A stretch of 12,780 nucleotides of DNA, taken from Geodermatophilaceae bacterium. GTDB taxonomy: Bacteria; Actinomycetota; Actinomycetes; Mycobacteriales; Geodermatophilaceae. The position numbers and the translations under genes were made by a program. This document shows positions 6,367 to 12,780 of the stretch, piece after piece. The stretch covers positions 1-12,780 of the forward strand of contig JACCUF010000226.1 of the NCBI GenBank assembly GCA_013811975.1, written 5' to 3'. Below the pieces are notes generated by a model. The model worked only from the letters and a program-made list of their open reading frames with translations. It was not told the origin of the DNA and searched no databases. How positions within the stretch are numbered: position 1 is the first letter of the stretch; each line of letters starts with the position of its first letter.

Positions 6367-7466
6367 CCGGCCGGATAGCGACTCTGGTCGTCGATGCACC
6401 CGGCAGGGCGCGCTTCGACGAGCAGCCTGAGCCTGCTCTGGGCGAGGGGCTGTTCCGCGCCGAGACGCTCTACAGCGGGCTGTCTGCGGGAACCGAGCTG
6501 ACCTGGTTCAGGGGGACCAACCCCTTCCTCGAAGCGACCTGGGACGCCGAACTCGGGCTTTTCGACCGCTCGAGGCCATCGGCCGGGTACCCGGTGCGAC
6601 GGCTCGGTTACATGGAGGTCGCCCGAGTCACCGAATCACGGACAGCAGTGATGCCGACCGGTGGGCTGGTCGCCATGGCCTACGGCCACAAGACTGTTCA
6701 CCACGGCGATCCGATGACTGAGCACGTAGTGGCACTTCCGGACAACCTGGACCCGGTGCTCGGGGTCTACGTCGCCCACCTCGGTCCGATCTGCGCCAAC
6801 GGCTTGCTGCACGCCGCGGCAGAGGCGACGATGACCGCGACTCTCGCGGACGGCGTACGTGGTCGATTGGTCCTGGTCACCGGAGGAGGCCTGATCGGGC
6901 TGCTGACCGGCTTGTTCGCCGCCCAGCACGGCGCCGCCGAGGTGATCGTCGCTGATCCCACGCCGCAGCGCCGGGCCGCGGCCGTTGGTCTCGGACTCAA
7001 CGCCGTCGACGAGACCGACGACCTGCCGGCGACTCTCAAGCAGCGCTGGCATCACGCACCCGGTGACCGTGGCGCCGATCTGGTCTTCCAGTGCCGGGGC
7101 CGGGCGGAAAGCCTCTCGCTCGCCCTGCGAGCACTGCGTCCGCAGGGCCTCGTAGTGGATCTGGCCTTCTACACCGGGGGCGCCGACGCCGTTCGCCTCG
7201 GCGAGGAGTTCCACCACAATGGTCTGTCGCTGCGCTGCGCCCAGATCGGCCGGGTTCCCCGCGGGCAGGCCGCGTTCTGGGACCGGCGGCGACTGTCCCA
7301 CGAGACGGTCCTGCTTCTTCAGGAACGAGGGTCTGCCATCCGGGAGCACCTCGTCTCCGACGTGGTCCCCTTAGCCAGCGCTCCGCAACTGCTAGCCGAG
7401 CTCAGCCAGCGCCGACGTCATGTCCTGTCGGCTGTGTTCGAAACCGATTTCGCTCGGCAGGCCTGA
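6363..7466 (+). CDS. Zinc-less medium-chain dehydrogenase (MDR), BchC-like
   Basis: A 367-residue medium-chain dehydrogenase/reductase. Residues 1-150 are the GroES-like catalytic domain. 'SGLSAGTELTWFRG' (38-51) and 'LGYMEVARV' (81-89) match the SGxSxGTE / GYE pattern of BchC-type and related dehydrogenases. In zinc alcohol dehydrogenases these sites carry the zinc-binding Cys and His-Glu; here both the Cys and the His are missing. The four-cysteine structural zinc loop is also absent, so a zinc-independent enzyme is expected. Residues 166-300 are the Rossmann domain, with 'VTGGGLIGL' (172-180) and Asp198 at the end of the second strand. The GTG start overlaps the preceding stop by four bases, giving translational coupling with the Gfo/Idh gene. 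Its last 75 bases are also read on the other strand as the end of the GT4 gene. The C-terminal 'VVPLASAPQLL' is a typical MDR ending, so this stop looks genuine. The substrate is unknown. Confidence 0.83.
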   Translation: MTGRIATLVVDAPGRARFDEQPEPALGEGLFRAETLYSGLSAGTELTWFRGTNPFLEATWDAELGLFDRSRPSAGYPVRRLGYMEVARVTESRTAVMPTGGLVAMAYGHKTVHHGDPMTEHVVALPDNLDPVLGVYVAHLGPICANGLLHAAAEATMTATLADGVRGRLVLVTGGGLIGLLTGLFAAQHGAAEVIVADPTPQRRAAAVGLGLNAVDETDDLPATLKQRWHHAPGDRGADLVFQCRGRAESLSLALRALRPQGLVVDLAFYTGGADAVRLGEEFHHNGLSLRCAQIGRVPRGQAAFWDRRRLSHETVLLLQERGSAIREHLVSDVVPLASAPQLLAELSQRRRHVLSAVFETDFARQA

Positions 7467-8621
7467 CTGTCGGCTTCGAGCCAACACGTCCCGGTACAGA
7501 GAAACGTAGGCGCTCGCCATCGCCCCCGGTGAGAACCGTTGGCGGGCAAAGCGTTGGCAGGCGACCGGGTCTAGTTCGTCCAGGCGCTCGAGATAGCCGG
7601 CCAATTCTTGCTCGGAGCGGGCAACCCAACCGGTGAGCCCGTGGTCGACCAGGGAGGGGAACACCCCACGGCCCAACCCGACCACCGGCGTACCTGCTGA
7701 CAGCGCCTCGACCATTGCCGTGCCGCCGGGTTCTTCCCACTGCAAGGGAAACAGCAGGGCGCGAGCGTGCCGAATCAGGTCAACCTTGTCCCGGCCGGAG
7801 ACGGTGCCGATCCACCGGATCTGGTCCCCGTCGAGATGGGGTGCGATCTCGTCGAGGAAGTACCGGACATCGGGGTAGCCACCTACCACTGAGTCGGGGT
7901 CGGCCAGCGCCGCATCGAGGGCCTCGGCATCGGGCATACCGCCGACCGGTCCAGCGAGCACCAGCCGATGCCCGCGGTCCTTGCACAGCCGTACGGCGAC
8001 CTCGCAGCCCTTTAGCGGGGTGATCCGGCCGAGCACCAGCAGGTGGTCTTTGCGTTCCGCGGATGTGGCAGGCGGCTGGTCGGACTGGGCGACCGCCAGG
8101 GGTACGTAACCGATCGTCTGCGCAGCGAGGTTGTCCGGCGCCCGGTCGACCTGTGACTGCGACACCCCCGCGAAGAAGACCCGCCCCCGGCCGTCGAAGC
8201 TGCGATAGAAGTCCGGGTGCTTGCCCAGATCCCAGTGCAGGGTCTGCAGGATCGGCGGACCGTCGCCCAGCGCACCGAGCAGGGCCGGCCCCACTACCTC
8301 CATGTGGTCGTGGATCAGGTCAAAGGGCCGGCCCGCATCCCGAGCCGCGCGGACGGCCTGTACGACCGCTTGCAGGTGTGCAGGCGCGATACCGCAGGAG
8401 GCGTTGTACGGCGCTGCCAGCTGAGCAAACTGAGCGGAATCGAAGGCAGACACCAGCCCGTCAACCGGCAACGAGCTCTCCGCCACCGAGGCCAGCACGA
8501 CACGGTGGCCGAGTGCCCGCAGTTCGGGGACCAACGTCGCCACCACGTTTTCGATACCGCCGTAGCCGCCGGGAGGTACGGCCAGCCAGGGACCGGCGTT
8601 CATCAGGATGTTCAGGCCCAT
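7392..8621 (-). CDS. GT4-family glycosyltransferase
   Basis: A 409-residue retaining glycosyltransferase with a GT-B fold. The N-terminal domain opens with 'PPGGYGGIENVVATL' (16-30), the glycine-rich acceptor-side loop, followed by 'DLIHDH' (101-106). The C-terminal domain holds 'LVLGRITPLKG' (195-205) and the nucleotide-sugar signature 'EEPGGTAMVEALSAGTPVV' (296-314), where the first glutamate pair replaces the usual E-x7-E. It would transfer a sugar from a nucleotide-sugar to a small acceptor or lipid in the cytoplasm. It starts 15 bases after the GpgS stop and in the same frame, so the two are one operon. A glucosylglycerate-type acceptor is plausible but unproven. No purine-rich ribosome site precedes ATG 8619-8621, suggesting re-initiation after gpgS. 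The family core ends near residue 384; the last 25 residues run antisense to the MDR gene and may be an unselected tail. Confidence 0.86.
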   Translation of the reverse strand: MGLNILMNAGPWLAVPPGGYGGIENVVATLVPELRALGHRVVLASVAESSLPVDGLVSAFDSAQFAQLAAPYNASCGIAPAHLQAVVQAVRAARDAGRPFDLIHDHMEVVGPALLGALGDGPPILQTLHWDLGKHPDFYRSFDGRGRVFFAGVSQSQVDRAPDNLAAQTIGYVPLAVAQSDQPPATSAERKDHLLVLGRITPLKGCEVAVRLCKDRGHRLVLAGPVGGMPDAEALDAALADPDSVVGGYPDVRYFLDEIAPHLDGDQIRWIGTVSGRDKVDLIRHARALLFPLQWEEPGGTAMVEALSAGTPVVGLGRGVFPSLVDHGLTGWVARSEQELAGYLERLDELDPVACQRFARQRFSPGAMASAYVSLYRDVLARSRQSGLPSEIGFEHSRQDMTSALAELG

Positions 8622-8636
8622 AGGAGGGTCCAGCGC

Positions 8637-9626
8637 CTAGCCGAGCCTGGGAACGGGCATCAGGCCCTGACCGCGGCGGGCGTACTCCGGGACCGATCTC
8701 ATCGGCGGCCGGTCCCGGGTGGCGACGTCCCAGTCGACGAACTCGTGCCCGTCCGCGACCCGTACGAACTGGGTGAGCATCGCCGACTGCGGTCCGTAAT
8801 TGAACCCCGCAGGTAAACGTTGCAGCGCCGTCTGCAGGATCTGGCCCGCCATCCGGCCCAGTGCGGGATCGGCTTGGTGACTGTGCCGTCGGACTCCGAG
8901 GTCGGTCTGGGCCAGCGCGTCGAGACCTGCCATCTCGAGAAGGTCGATCAGCAATGCCACCTCGACGCCGTACCCGGAAGCGAACGGGACCGCCTCGAGT
9001 AGACGCCGCCGTCCCGCGTACTCACCGGACAGGGGCTGTACGAACCCGGCCAACTCCGGCCACATCGCATTGAGCAGCGGACGAGCGATCAACTCCGTCA
9101 CCCGGCCGCCGCCCTCGGGTGCGATTCCGTGAGCAGTCTGCAGAGGACGGTCGTAGAGGCCCTTGACGTAGCCCACTTTCTCGTCGGTGAGCATGGGCCC
9201 GACCAGCCCGACGACAAAGGACGGATCGAAATCGATCAGGTCGGCATCGACAAAAGCGACGATGTCGCCGGACGTCGCGAAAAGCGACTTCCAGAGCACG
9301 TCACCTTTACCCGGCCACCGGCCATGCGAGGGCAACAGCTCTTCTGAGTTGATGACCGTGGCCCCGGCTGAGCGCGCCACCATCGCCGTGCGGTCTTGGG
9401 AGCCGGAGTCGATCACGACGAGTTCGTCGACGAGTGGCACATCCGCGACGAGGCTGCTGCGGATGCGCTCGACGATCTGGCCGACCGTGCGCTCCTCGTT
9501 CAGGGCTGGGAGTACGACGCTGATCCGATCACCGTTGCGATTCTTGGCTTCCACCAGGCGTCGCGGGTCGAAGTCTGCGGTTCGGTAGGTCCTTCGTTGG
9601 AACCAATCGCGCACGTCGTTGTCCAT
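8637..9626 (-). CDS. gpgS: Glucosyl-3-phosphoglycerate synthase
   Basis: This enzyme transfers glucose from a nucleotide-glucose to D-3-phosphoglycerate, giving glucosyl-3-phosphoglycerate. That is the first step to glucosylglycerate and, in mycobacteria, to methylglucose lipopolysaccharide. The 329 residues fit the Mycobacterium tuberculosis enzyme (324). Visible signatures are 'VVLPALNEERTVGQIV' (37-52, the GT2 nucleotide-sugar strand), 'GKGDVLWKSL' (106-115), the metal-binding D-A-D (127-129), 'GGGRVTELIARPLL' (172-185), 'QPLSGEYAGRR' (197-207, phosphoglycerate loop) and His248 in 'LGVRRHSH', where the mycobacterial enzyme has a metal-binding histidine. The start at 9624-9626 is set by AGGAG four bases upstream and by family length; two earlier in-frame ATGs (9638 and 9764) lack ribosome sites. 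A GT4 gene follows after 15 bases. No glucosyl-3-phosphoglycerate phosphatase gene is in the window. Confidence 0.94.
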   Translation of the reverse strand: MDNDVRDWFQRRTYRTADFDPRRLVEAKNRNGDRISVVLPALNEERTVGQIVERIRSSLVADVPLVDELVVIDSGSQDRTAMVARSAGATVINSEELLPSHGRWPGKGDVLWKSLFATSGDIVAFVDADLIDFDPSFVVGLVGPMLTDEKVGYVKGLYDRPLQTAHGIAPEGGGRVTELIARPLLNAMWPELAGFVQPLSGEYAGRRRLLEAVPFASGYGVEVALLIDLLEMAGLDALAQTDLGVRRHSHQADPALGRMAGQILQTALQRLPAGFNYGPQSAMLTQFVRVADGHEFVDWDVATRDRPPMRSVPEYARRGQGLMPVPRLG

Positions 9627-9630
9627 GTCA

Positions 9631-9635
9631 CTCCT
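9631..9635 (-). promoter_or_regulatory. Ribosome binding site that fixes the gpgS start
   Basis: On the minus strand AGGAG lies four bases before the ATG at 9624-9626. It is the only clear Shine-Dalgarno sequence near the candidate starts and rules out the longer N-termini. Confidence 0.65.
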
Positions 9636-9735
9636 CATCCAAAGGTGCCAGGACGTCCGCAAGGCGAACGGGGGAATGCGGCAGAGAACGTGGAGATGAC
9701 TTTCCGGTGACCCTGATGGAGGCCATATGACGGTC

Positions 9736-9799
9736 CTTACGACGTAAGCCCCGTGACAGTTCATAGCGTAGGCCCTACCCGGGGCTGACTTCCAGCCCC
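9736..9799. promoter_or_regulatory. Three short palindromes in the gpgS/choD divergent region
   Basis: In the 208-base gap between the divergent gpgS and GMC genes there are three perfect inverted repeats: CTTACG-A-CGTAAG (9736-9748), GTAGG-C-CCTAC (9768-9778) and GGGGCTG-ACTTC-CAGCCCC (9781-9799). The third abuts the presumed -35 region of the GMC promoter, a usual place for a repressor. They do not share a sequence, so they may serve different proteins. Because no gene ends here, the third, which could resemble a terminator hairpin with the nearby ATTTT, is more likely an operator. The repeats are certain; their function is inferred. Confidence 0.4.
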
Positions 9800-9834
9800 T
9801 GAGAAATTTTGTTACTGGCGGGTAGCCTCACGCC
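9800..9834 (+). promoter_or_regulatory. Promoter for a leaderless GMC oxidoreductase transcript
   Basis: A -10-like TAGCCT at 9823-9828 would start transcription about seven bases later, at the A of the ATG at 9835. A weak -35 candidate, TGAGAA (9800-9805), is 17 bases upstream. There is no Shine-Dalgarno sequence before the ATG, which supports leaderless translation, common in Actinomycetota. Confidence 0.5.
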
Positions 9835-11535
9835 ATGGCGGCCCCCCACTATGACGTGCTGGTCCTCGGCAGTGGGTTCGGGGGCTCGGTGGCGGCCCTG
9901 CGTCTGACCGAGAAGGGCTACCGGGTCGGCGTCCTGGAGGCGGGCCGCCGCTTCGACGAGTCGAGCTTCCCGAAGACGTCCTGGGACGTCCGCAACTTTC
10001 TCTGGGCACCCAGGCTCGGTTGCTTCGGAATCCAGCGGATCTCATTGCTGCGCAATGCGCTGATCTTGTCCGGCGCCGGCGTCGGCGGTGGGTCGCTGAA
10101 CTATGCCAACACCTTGTACGAGCCGCCCAACGCGTTCTACACCGACCCGCAGTGGTCACACATCGCCGACTGGAACGCCGAACTGCGCCCGTACTACGAC
10201 CAGGCCCAGCGGATGCTCGGCGTCACGACCAATCCGGTGACGACCGCGGCCGACGAGGTGCTGCGCGGCGTGGCCGAGGACCTCGGGGTCGGCCACACCT
10301 ATCGCCCAACGCCGGTCGGCGTGTTCTTCGGCAGCCCCGGGATCGAGGTGGACGACCCCTACTTCGGCGGAGCGGGCCCGCGCCGGTCCGGTTGCCTGAA
10401 CTGCGGAGCCTGCATGACCGGCTGCCGACACAACGCCAAGAACACGCTGACCAAGAACTACCTGCACCTCGCCGAATCCGCTGGGGCGCAAGTGCATCCA
10501 CTGACCACGGTGACCTCGCTCCGGCGCGGACGGCCCGGAGGTGGCGATGCGGGATTCGAGATCGAGACGGTACGGACCGGGCGCTGGGTCAACCAGGCCC
10601 GCCAGACGTTTACGGCCGATCAGGTGGTGCTGGCCGCCGGGGCGTTGGGTTCGGCCAAGCTGCTGCATCGGATGCGGGACTCCGGTGCTCTGCCGAACCT
10701 CTCGCCACGGTTGGGAGTTCTGACCCGGACAAACTCCGAGGCGATCATCGGGGCCCGTACCTGGGCCGTCGACGCCGACTTCTCGCGTGGGGTGGCCATC
10801 ACGTCCTCGATCCACCCGGACGCCAACACCCACATCGAGCCGGTGCGCTATGGCAAGGGCAGCGACGCGATGGGCCTGCTGCAGACGGCACTGGCCGACG
10901 GAGACCAACGTGGCCCCCGACTTCTCGCCTGGCTGCGCGAGCTGATTCGGCTGCGGGGCAAGGCCCTCGACGTGCACAACCCAAAGGGCTGGGCCGAGAA
11001 GACCATCATTCTGCTGGTCATGCAGACCCTGGACAACTCGATCACGACGTTCACCAAGCGCGGCCTGTTCGGACGGCGGCTGTCCTCCCGCCAGGGGCAT
11101 GGCGCCCCCAACCCCAGCTGGATTCCGGCCGGTCACGACGTCGCCCGGCGGGTTGCCAAAAGGATCGATGGGGTTCCCGGCGGAGCGTGGAACGACGTCG
11201 CGAACATCCCGATGACCGCGCACTTCATCGGCGGTGCTGCGATCGGGGACTCGGCGAAGACGGGCGTGATCGACCCGTACCACCGCGTCTACGGCTATCC
11301 GGACATGTCTGTTGTCGATGGTGCCGCGATCTCGGCAAACTTGGGCGTCAACCCGTCCCTGACGATCACGGCCCAGGCCGAGCGGGCGATGGCCATGTGG
11401 CCCAACAGGGGTGAGCCGGATGCGCGGTCGGCCCCGGGCGCACCGTACGTGCCGGTGGTCGCGGTGCCGCCGACCAAACCTGCCGTACCACCCTCGGCTC
11501 CAGCAGCCCTGCGCCTGTCGATCACCCCGATCTGA
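9835..11535 (+). CDS. choD: GMC-family flavoprotein, ChoD-type (putative cholesterol oxidase)
   Basis: A 566-residue FAD enzyme resembling mycobacterial ChoD (578 residues) along its whole length. 'VLGSGFGGSVAALRL' (10-24) is the ADP-binding loop, with Glu35 of 'VLEAG' holding the ribose. 'SGAGVGGGSLNYANTL' (79-94) is the GMC signature. 'TAHFIGG' (461-467, His463) and 'ISANLGVNPSLT' (499-510, Asn506) supply the active-site histidine and asparagine. ChoD is annotated as a cholesterol oxidase (3-beta-hydroxysteroid to ketosteroid), but ChoD proteins are distant from the classical secreted enzymes and their true substrate is debated. Unusual for a flavoprotein of this type is CxxCxxCxxxC (Cys187, 190, 193, 197), a ferredoxin-like motif that I recall being shared by ChoD proteins. 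The C-terminal 40 residues are Pro/Ala-rich and look unstructured. No signal peptide is visible, so the enzyme is cytoplasmic or peripheral. No steroid-degradation genes are adjacent. Confidence 0.86.
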   Translation: MAAPHYDVLVLGSGFGGSVAALRLTEKGYRVGVLEAGRRFDESSFPKTSWDVRNFLWAPRLGCFGIQRISLLRNALILSGAGVGGGSLNYANTLYEPPNAFYTDPQWSHIADWNAELRPYYDQAQRMLGVTTNPVTTAADEVLRGVAEDLGVGHTYRPTPVGVFFGSPGIEVDDPYFGGAGPRRSGCLNCGACMTGCRHNAKNTLTKNYLHLAESAGAQVHPLTTVTSLRRGRPGGGDAGFEIETVRTGRWVNQARQTFTADQVVLAAGALGSAKLLHRMRDSGALPNLSPRLGVLTRTNSEAIIGARTWAVDADFSRGVAITSSIHPDANTHIEPVRYGKGSDAMGLLQTALADGDQRGPRLLAWLRELIRLRGKALDVHNPKGWAEKTIILLVMQTLDNSITTFTKRGLFGRRLSSRQGHGAPNPSWIPAGHDVARRVAKRIDGVPGGAWNDVANIPMTAHFIGGAAIGDSAKTGVIDPYHRVYGYPDMSVVDGAAISANLGVNPSLTITAQAERAMAMWPNRGEPDARSAPGAPYVPVVAVPPTKPAVPPSAPAALRLSITPI

Positions 11536-11612
11536 GTGCGCCGACGACCCTGCCCACCGTTTTCCCCCGGCCGGCATGGGAACCCAGCGCCGAAGGGGTG
11601 CATCGTAGAAGG

Positions 11613-11666
11613 ATGACCGACTTCATCGCAGACCTGCCCGCGCCGACCGAGGAGACGCGAGCATGA
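11613..11666 (+). CDS. Possible 17-codon leader ORF before lemA
   Basis: An ATG at 11613 opens a 17-codon ORF ('MTDFIADLPAPTEETRA') whose TGA overlaps the ATG of the LemA gene (ATGA). The overlap would let ribosomes re-initiate on lemA. Against it, the purine-rich AGAAGG directly abuts the ATG, too close for a good ribosome site, and lemA has its own AGGAG (11650-11654), eight bases before its start. The ORF may be chance. No known family. Confidence 0.3.
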   Translation: MTDFIADLPAPTEETRA

Positions 11667-12241
11667 GCGGCCTGACCCTGACCCTGCTGTTGCTGGGCGG
11701 GACCGTCGTCCTGATCGCTTCGTTCGTTCTCGTCTCCTACAACCGGTTCATCGCTCAGCGGAACCTGATCGCAGAGTCGTGGAAGCAGGTCGATGTCGAG
11801 TTGCAGCGTCGTTTCGATCTGATTCCCAACTTGATCGAAACGGTCAAGGGGTACGCCGCGCATGAGCGCCAGGTGTTGGAGAACGTGACCGCAGCGCGTG
11901 GGGCGGCGTTGGCGCGGGCCCAGGCCGGCGCCGGACCGGCGGCCCGGCAGGACACCGAGAATGCCTTCACCCGGGCCATCGGCGGATTGTTCGCCGTAGC
12001 CGAGAACTACCCCAACCTGCGCGCCAGCGAGAACTTCGCTCAGCTGCAGGGCGAGTTGGCCAACACCGAGGACCGGATCGCGGCCGGACGTCGGTTCTAC
12101 AACGGCAACGTCCGCGCCTTCAACACTCGCGTCGAGTCGGTACCGAGCAACATTGTCGCCGGCATGTTCTCCTTCACCCAGTTCGAATACTTCGAGATCG
12201 AGGATCCGCAGGCCCGACGTCCGGTCCGCGTGCAGTTCTGA
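11663..12241 (+). CDS. LemA-family membrane protein
   Basis: A 192-residue LemA-family protein of usual length. Residues 4-26 are a single N-terminal transmembrane helix, followed by a long helical soluble domain. Family signatures are visible: 'VELQRRFDLIPNLIETVKGY' (45-64) and 'NYPNLRASENFAQLQ' (115-129), then 'ELANTEDRIAAGRRFYN' (131-147). The molecular role is unknown; LemA proteins often sit beside genes for other membrane proteins or proteases. The start is well supported by AGGAG (11650-11654), eight bases upstream. The next gene starts 34 bases after its stop and is probably in the same operon. Confidence 0.93.
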   Translation: MSGLTLTLLLLGGTVVLIASFVLVSYNRFIAQRNLIAESWKQVDVELQRRFDLIPNLIETVKGYAAHERQVLENVTAARGAALARAQAGAGPAARQDTENAFTRAIGGLFAVAENYPNLRASENFAQLQGELANTEDRIAAGRRFYNGNVRAFNTRVESVPSNIVAGMFSFTQFEYFEIEDPQARRPVRVQF

Positions 12242-12275
12242 CCGTCTGCCCCGGAAGTCAGGAAGCGAGGACAGC

Positions 12276-12780
12276 ATGAAATCGAGCGTGATCATGTGGA
12301 TCCTCTTCGGAATCGTGGCCATCACGTTGACCGTCCTTGCCCACTACGCCGCCAAGAAGCGCCGTGCGGCGATGGCGGCGCAGGCTGGCCAGATGGGATT
12401 CGCGTACGCGCCAGACGATCCCGGCCTCGTGCAGCAGTTCGCGTTGTTGGGGGATCGGTTCGACCGCGGCTTCGGCAGGCGAGCTCGCAACGTCCTGACC
12501 GGTACGTGGGACGGGCGCCCCGCGGTGGCGTTCGACTACTCGTACAAGACCCGCTCCAGCGACAGAACACAGATTCACTACCTCAGCGTGGTCTGCCTCC
12601 ATTGGGGCTTGAGCGCGCCGTCGCTATCGGGTACTGCCGGAGGGCGCAGTGAGCCGGGCCATGGGCAAGCTGGTCGGTGATGACGTGCAACTCGAGAGCG
12701 ACGAGTTCAATCGCGCCTTCCGGGTCACCTCGGACAACCGTCGCTTCGCCACCGACGTGCTTCATGCCAGGACCATGCAG
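12276..12780 (+). CDS. Membrane-anchored protein of unknown function, frame broken once, 3' partial
   Basis: I do not recognise the family with confidence. ATG 12276 follows GAGG (12267-12270) at five bases. Residues 5-23 form a transmembrane helix, followed by a basic stretch ('KKRR') that suggests the soluble domain is cytoplasmic. Read literally the ORF stops at 12678-12680 after 134 residues, with a Gly/Ser/Arg-rich end unlike the start. Another frame continues to the window edge with normal codon use ('LESDEFNRAFRVTSDNRRFA'). Removing one G from the GGG at 12629-12631 joins the two as '...LSVLPEGAVSRAMGK...' and keeps the frame open to base 12780 (168 residues visible). The position behind lemA and the similar topology suggest a membrane complex or shared role with LemA, which is inference. 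The real end lies outside the window. Confidence 0.75.

Noticed and set aside
10020..11414. A 464-codon plus-strand ORF in another frame of the GMC gene
   Set aside because: Arg-rich out-of-frame translation with no domain; the real frame has conserved FAD motifs throughout.
10156..11577. A 473-codon minus-strand ORF antisense to the GMC gene
   Set aside because: It is a shadow typical of high-GC DNA. The composition is low-complexity, there are no family motifs, and the plus strand encodes a complete ChoD-type protein.

Overview
The window looks like chromosomal DNA from a high-GC Gram-positive bacterium (Actinomycetota). The reasons are the strong G/C preference at third codon positions, the many GTG starts, the probably leaderless promoters, a close match to mycobacterial glucosyl-3-phosphoglycerate synthase (GpgS), and a close match to the mycobacterial ChoD-type flavoprotein. 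No genus can be named from sequence alone. There are no transposases, tRNAs, rRNAs or CRISPR repeats.

Layout. (1) 1-621: the 3' half of a CynX/NimT-like MFS transporter, cut by the window edge. (2) 600-1579, minus strand: a membrane-anchored extracytoplasmic protein of unknown function whose reading frame breaks twice. Restoring the frame extends it to position 600, where its end overlaps the transporter's. (3) 1761-2273: a MerR-family regulator with its own MerR-style promoter, ending in a long near-perfect hairpin. (4) 2411-7466, plus strand: three oxidoreductase genes in tight order. They are a 970-residue FAD/4Fe-4S/CCG-domain 2-hydroxyacid dehydrogenase of the YdiJ type, a Gfo/Idh/MocA dehydrogenase, and a zinc-less medium-chain dehydrogenase whose start overlaps the preceding stop. 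(5) 7392-9626, minus strand: a two-gene operon, GpgS followed by a GT4 glycosyltransferase, convergent with the oxidoreductase genes and overlapping the last one by 75 bases. (6) 9627-9834: a divergent intergenic region with three short palindromes and a promoter that would make a leaderless transcript. (7) 9835-11535: a ChoD-type GMC oxidoreductase with a ferredoxin-like cysteine motif. (8) 11613-12780: a possible 17-codon leader ORF, a LemA-family membrane protein, and the start of a membrane-anchored protein with one frame break, cut by the window end.

How the genes may work together. GpgS makes glucosyl-3-phosphoglycerate, the precursor of glucosylglycerate. The GT4 enzyme 15 bases behind it is well placed to extend that product or act in the same glycoside pathway. 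The Gfo/Idh and medium-chain dehydrogenases are translationally coupled and probably act on one small substrate or on successive intermediates. The FAD/Fe-S dehydrogenase would feed 2-hydroxyacid electrons to the respiratory chain. A link between the oxidoreductases and the glycoside genes is only inferred from proximity.

The strongest unexpected signal is technical or evolutionary. All three frame breaks (two in 600-1579, one in 12276-12780) are repaired by removing one base from a GGG run followed by T. No clearly new defence or mobile system was found.
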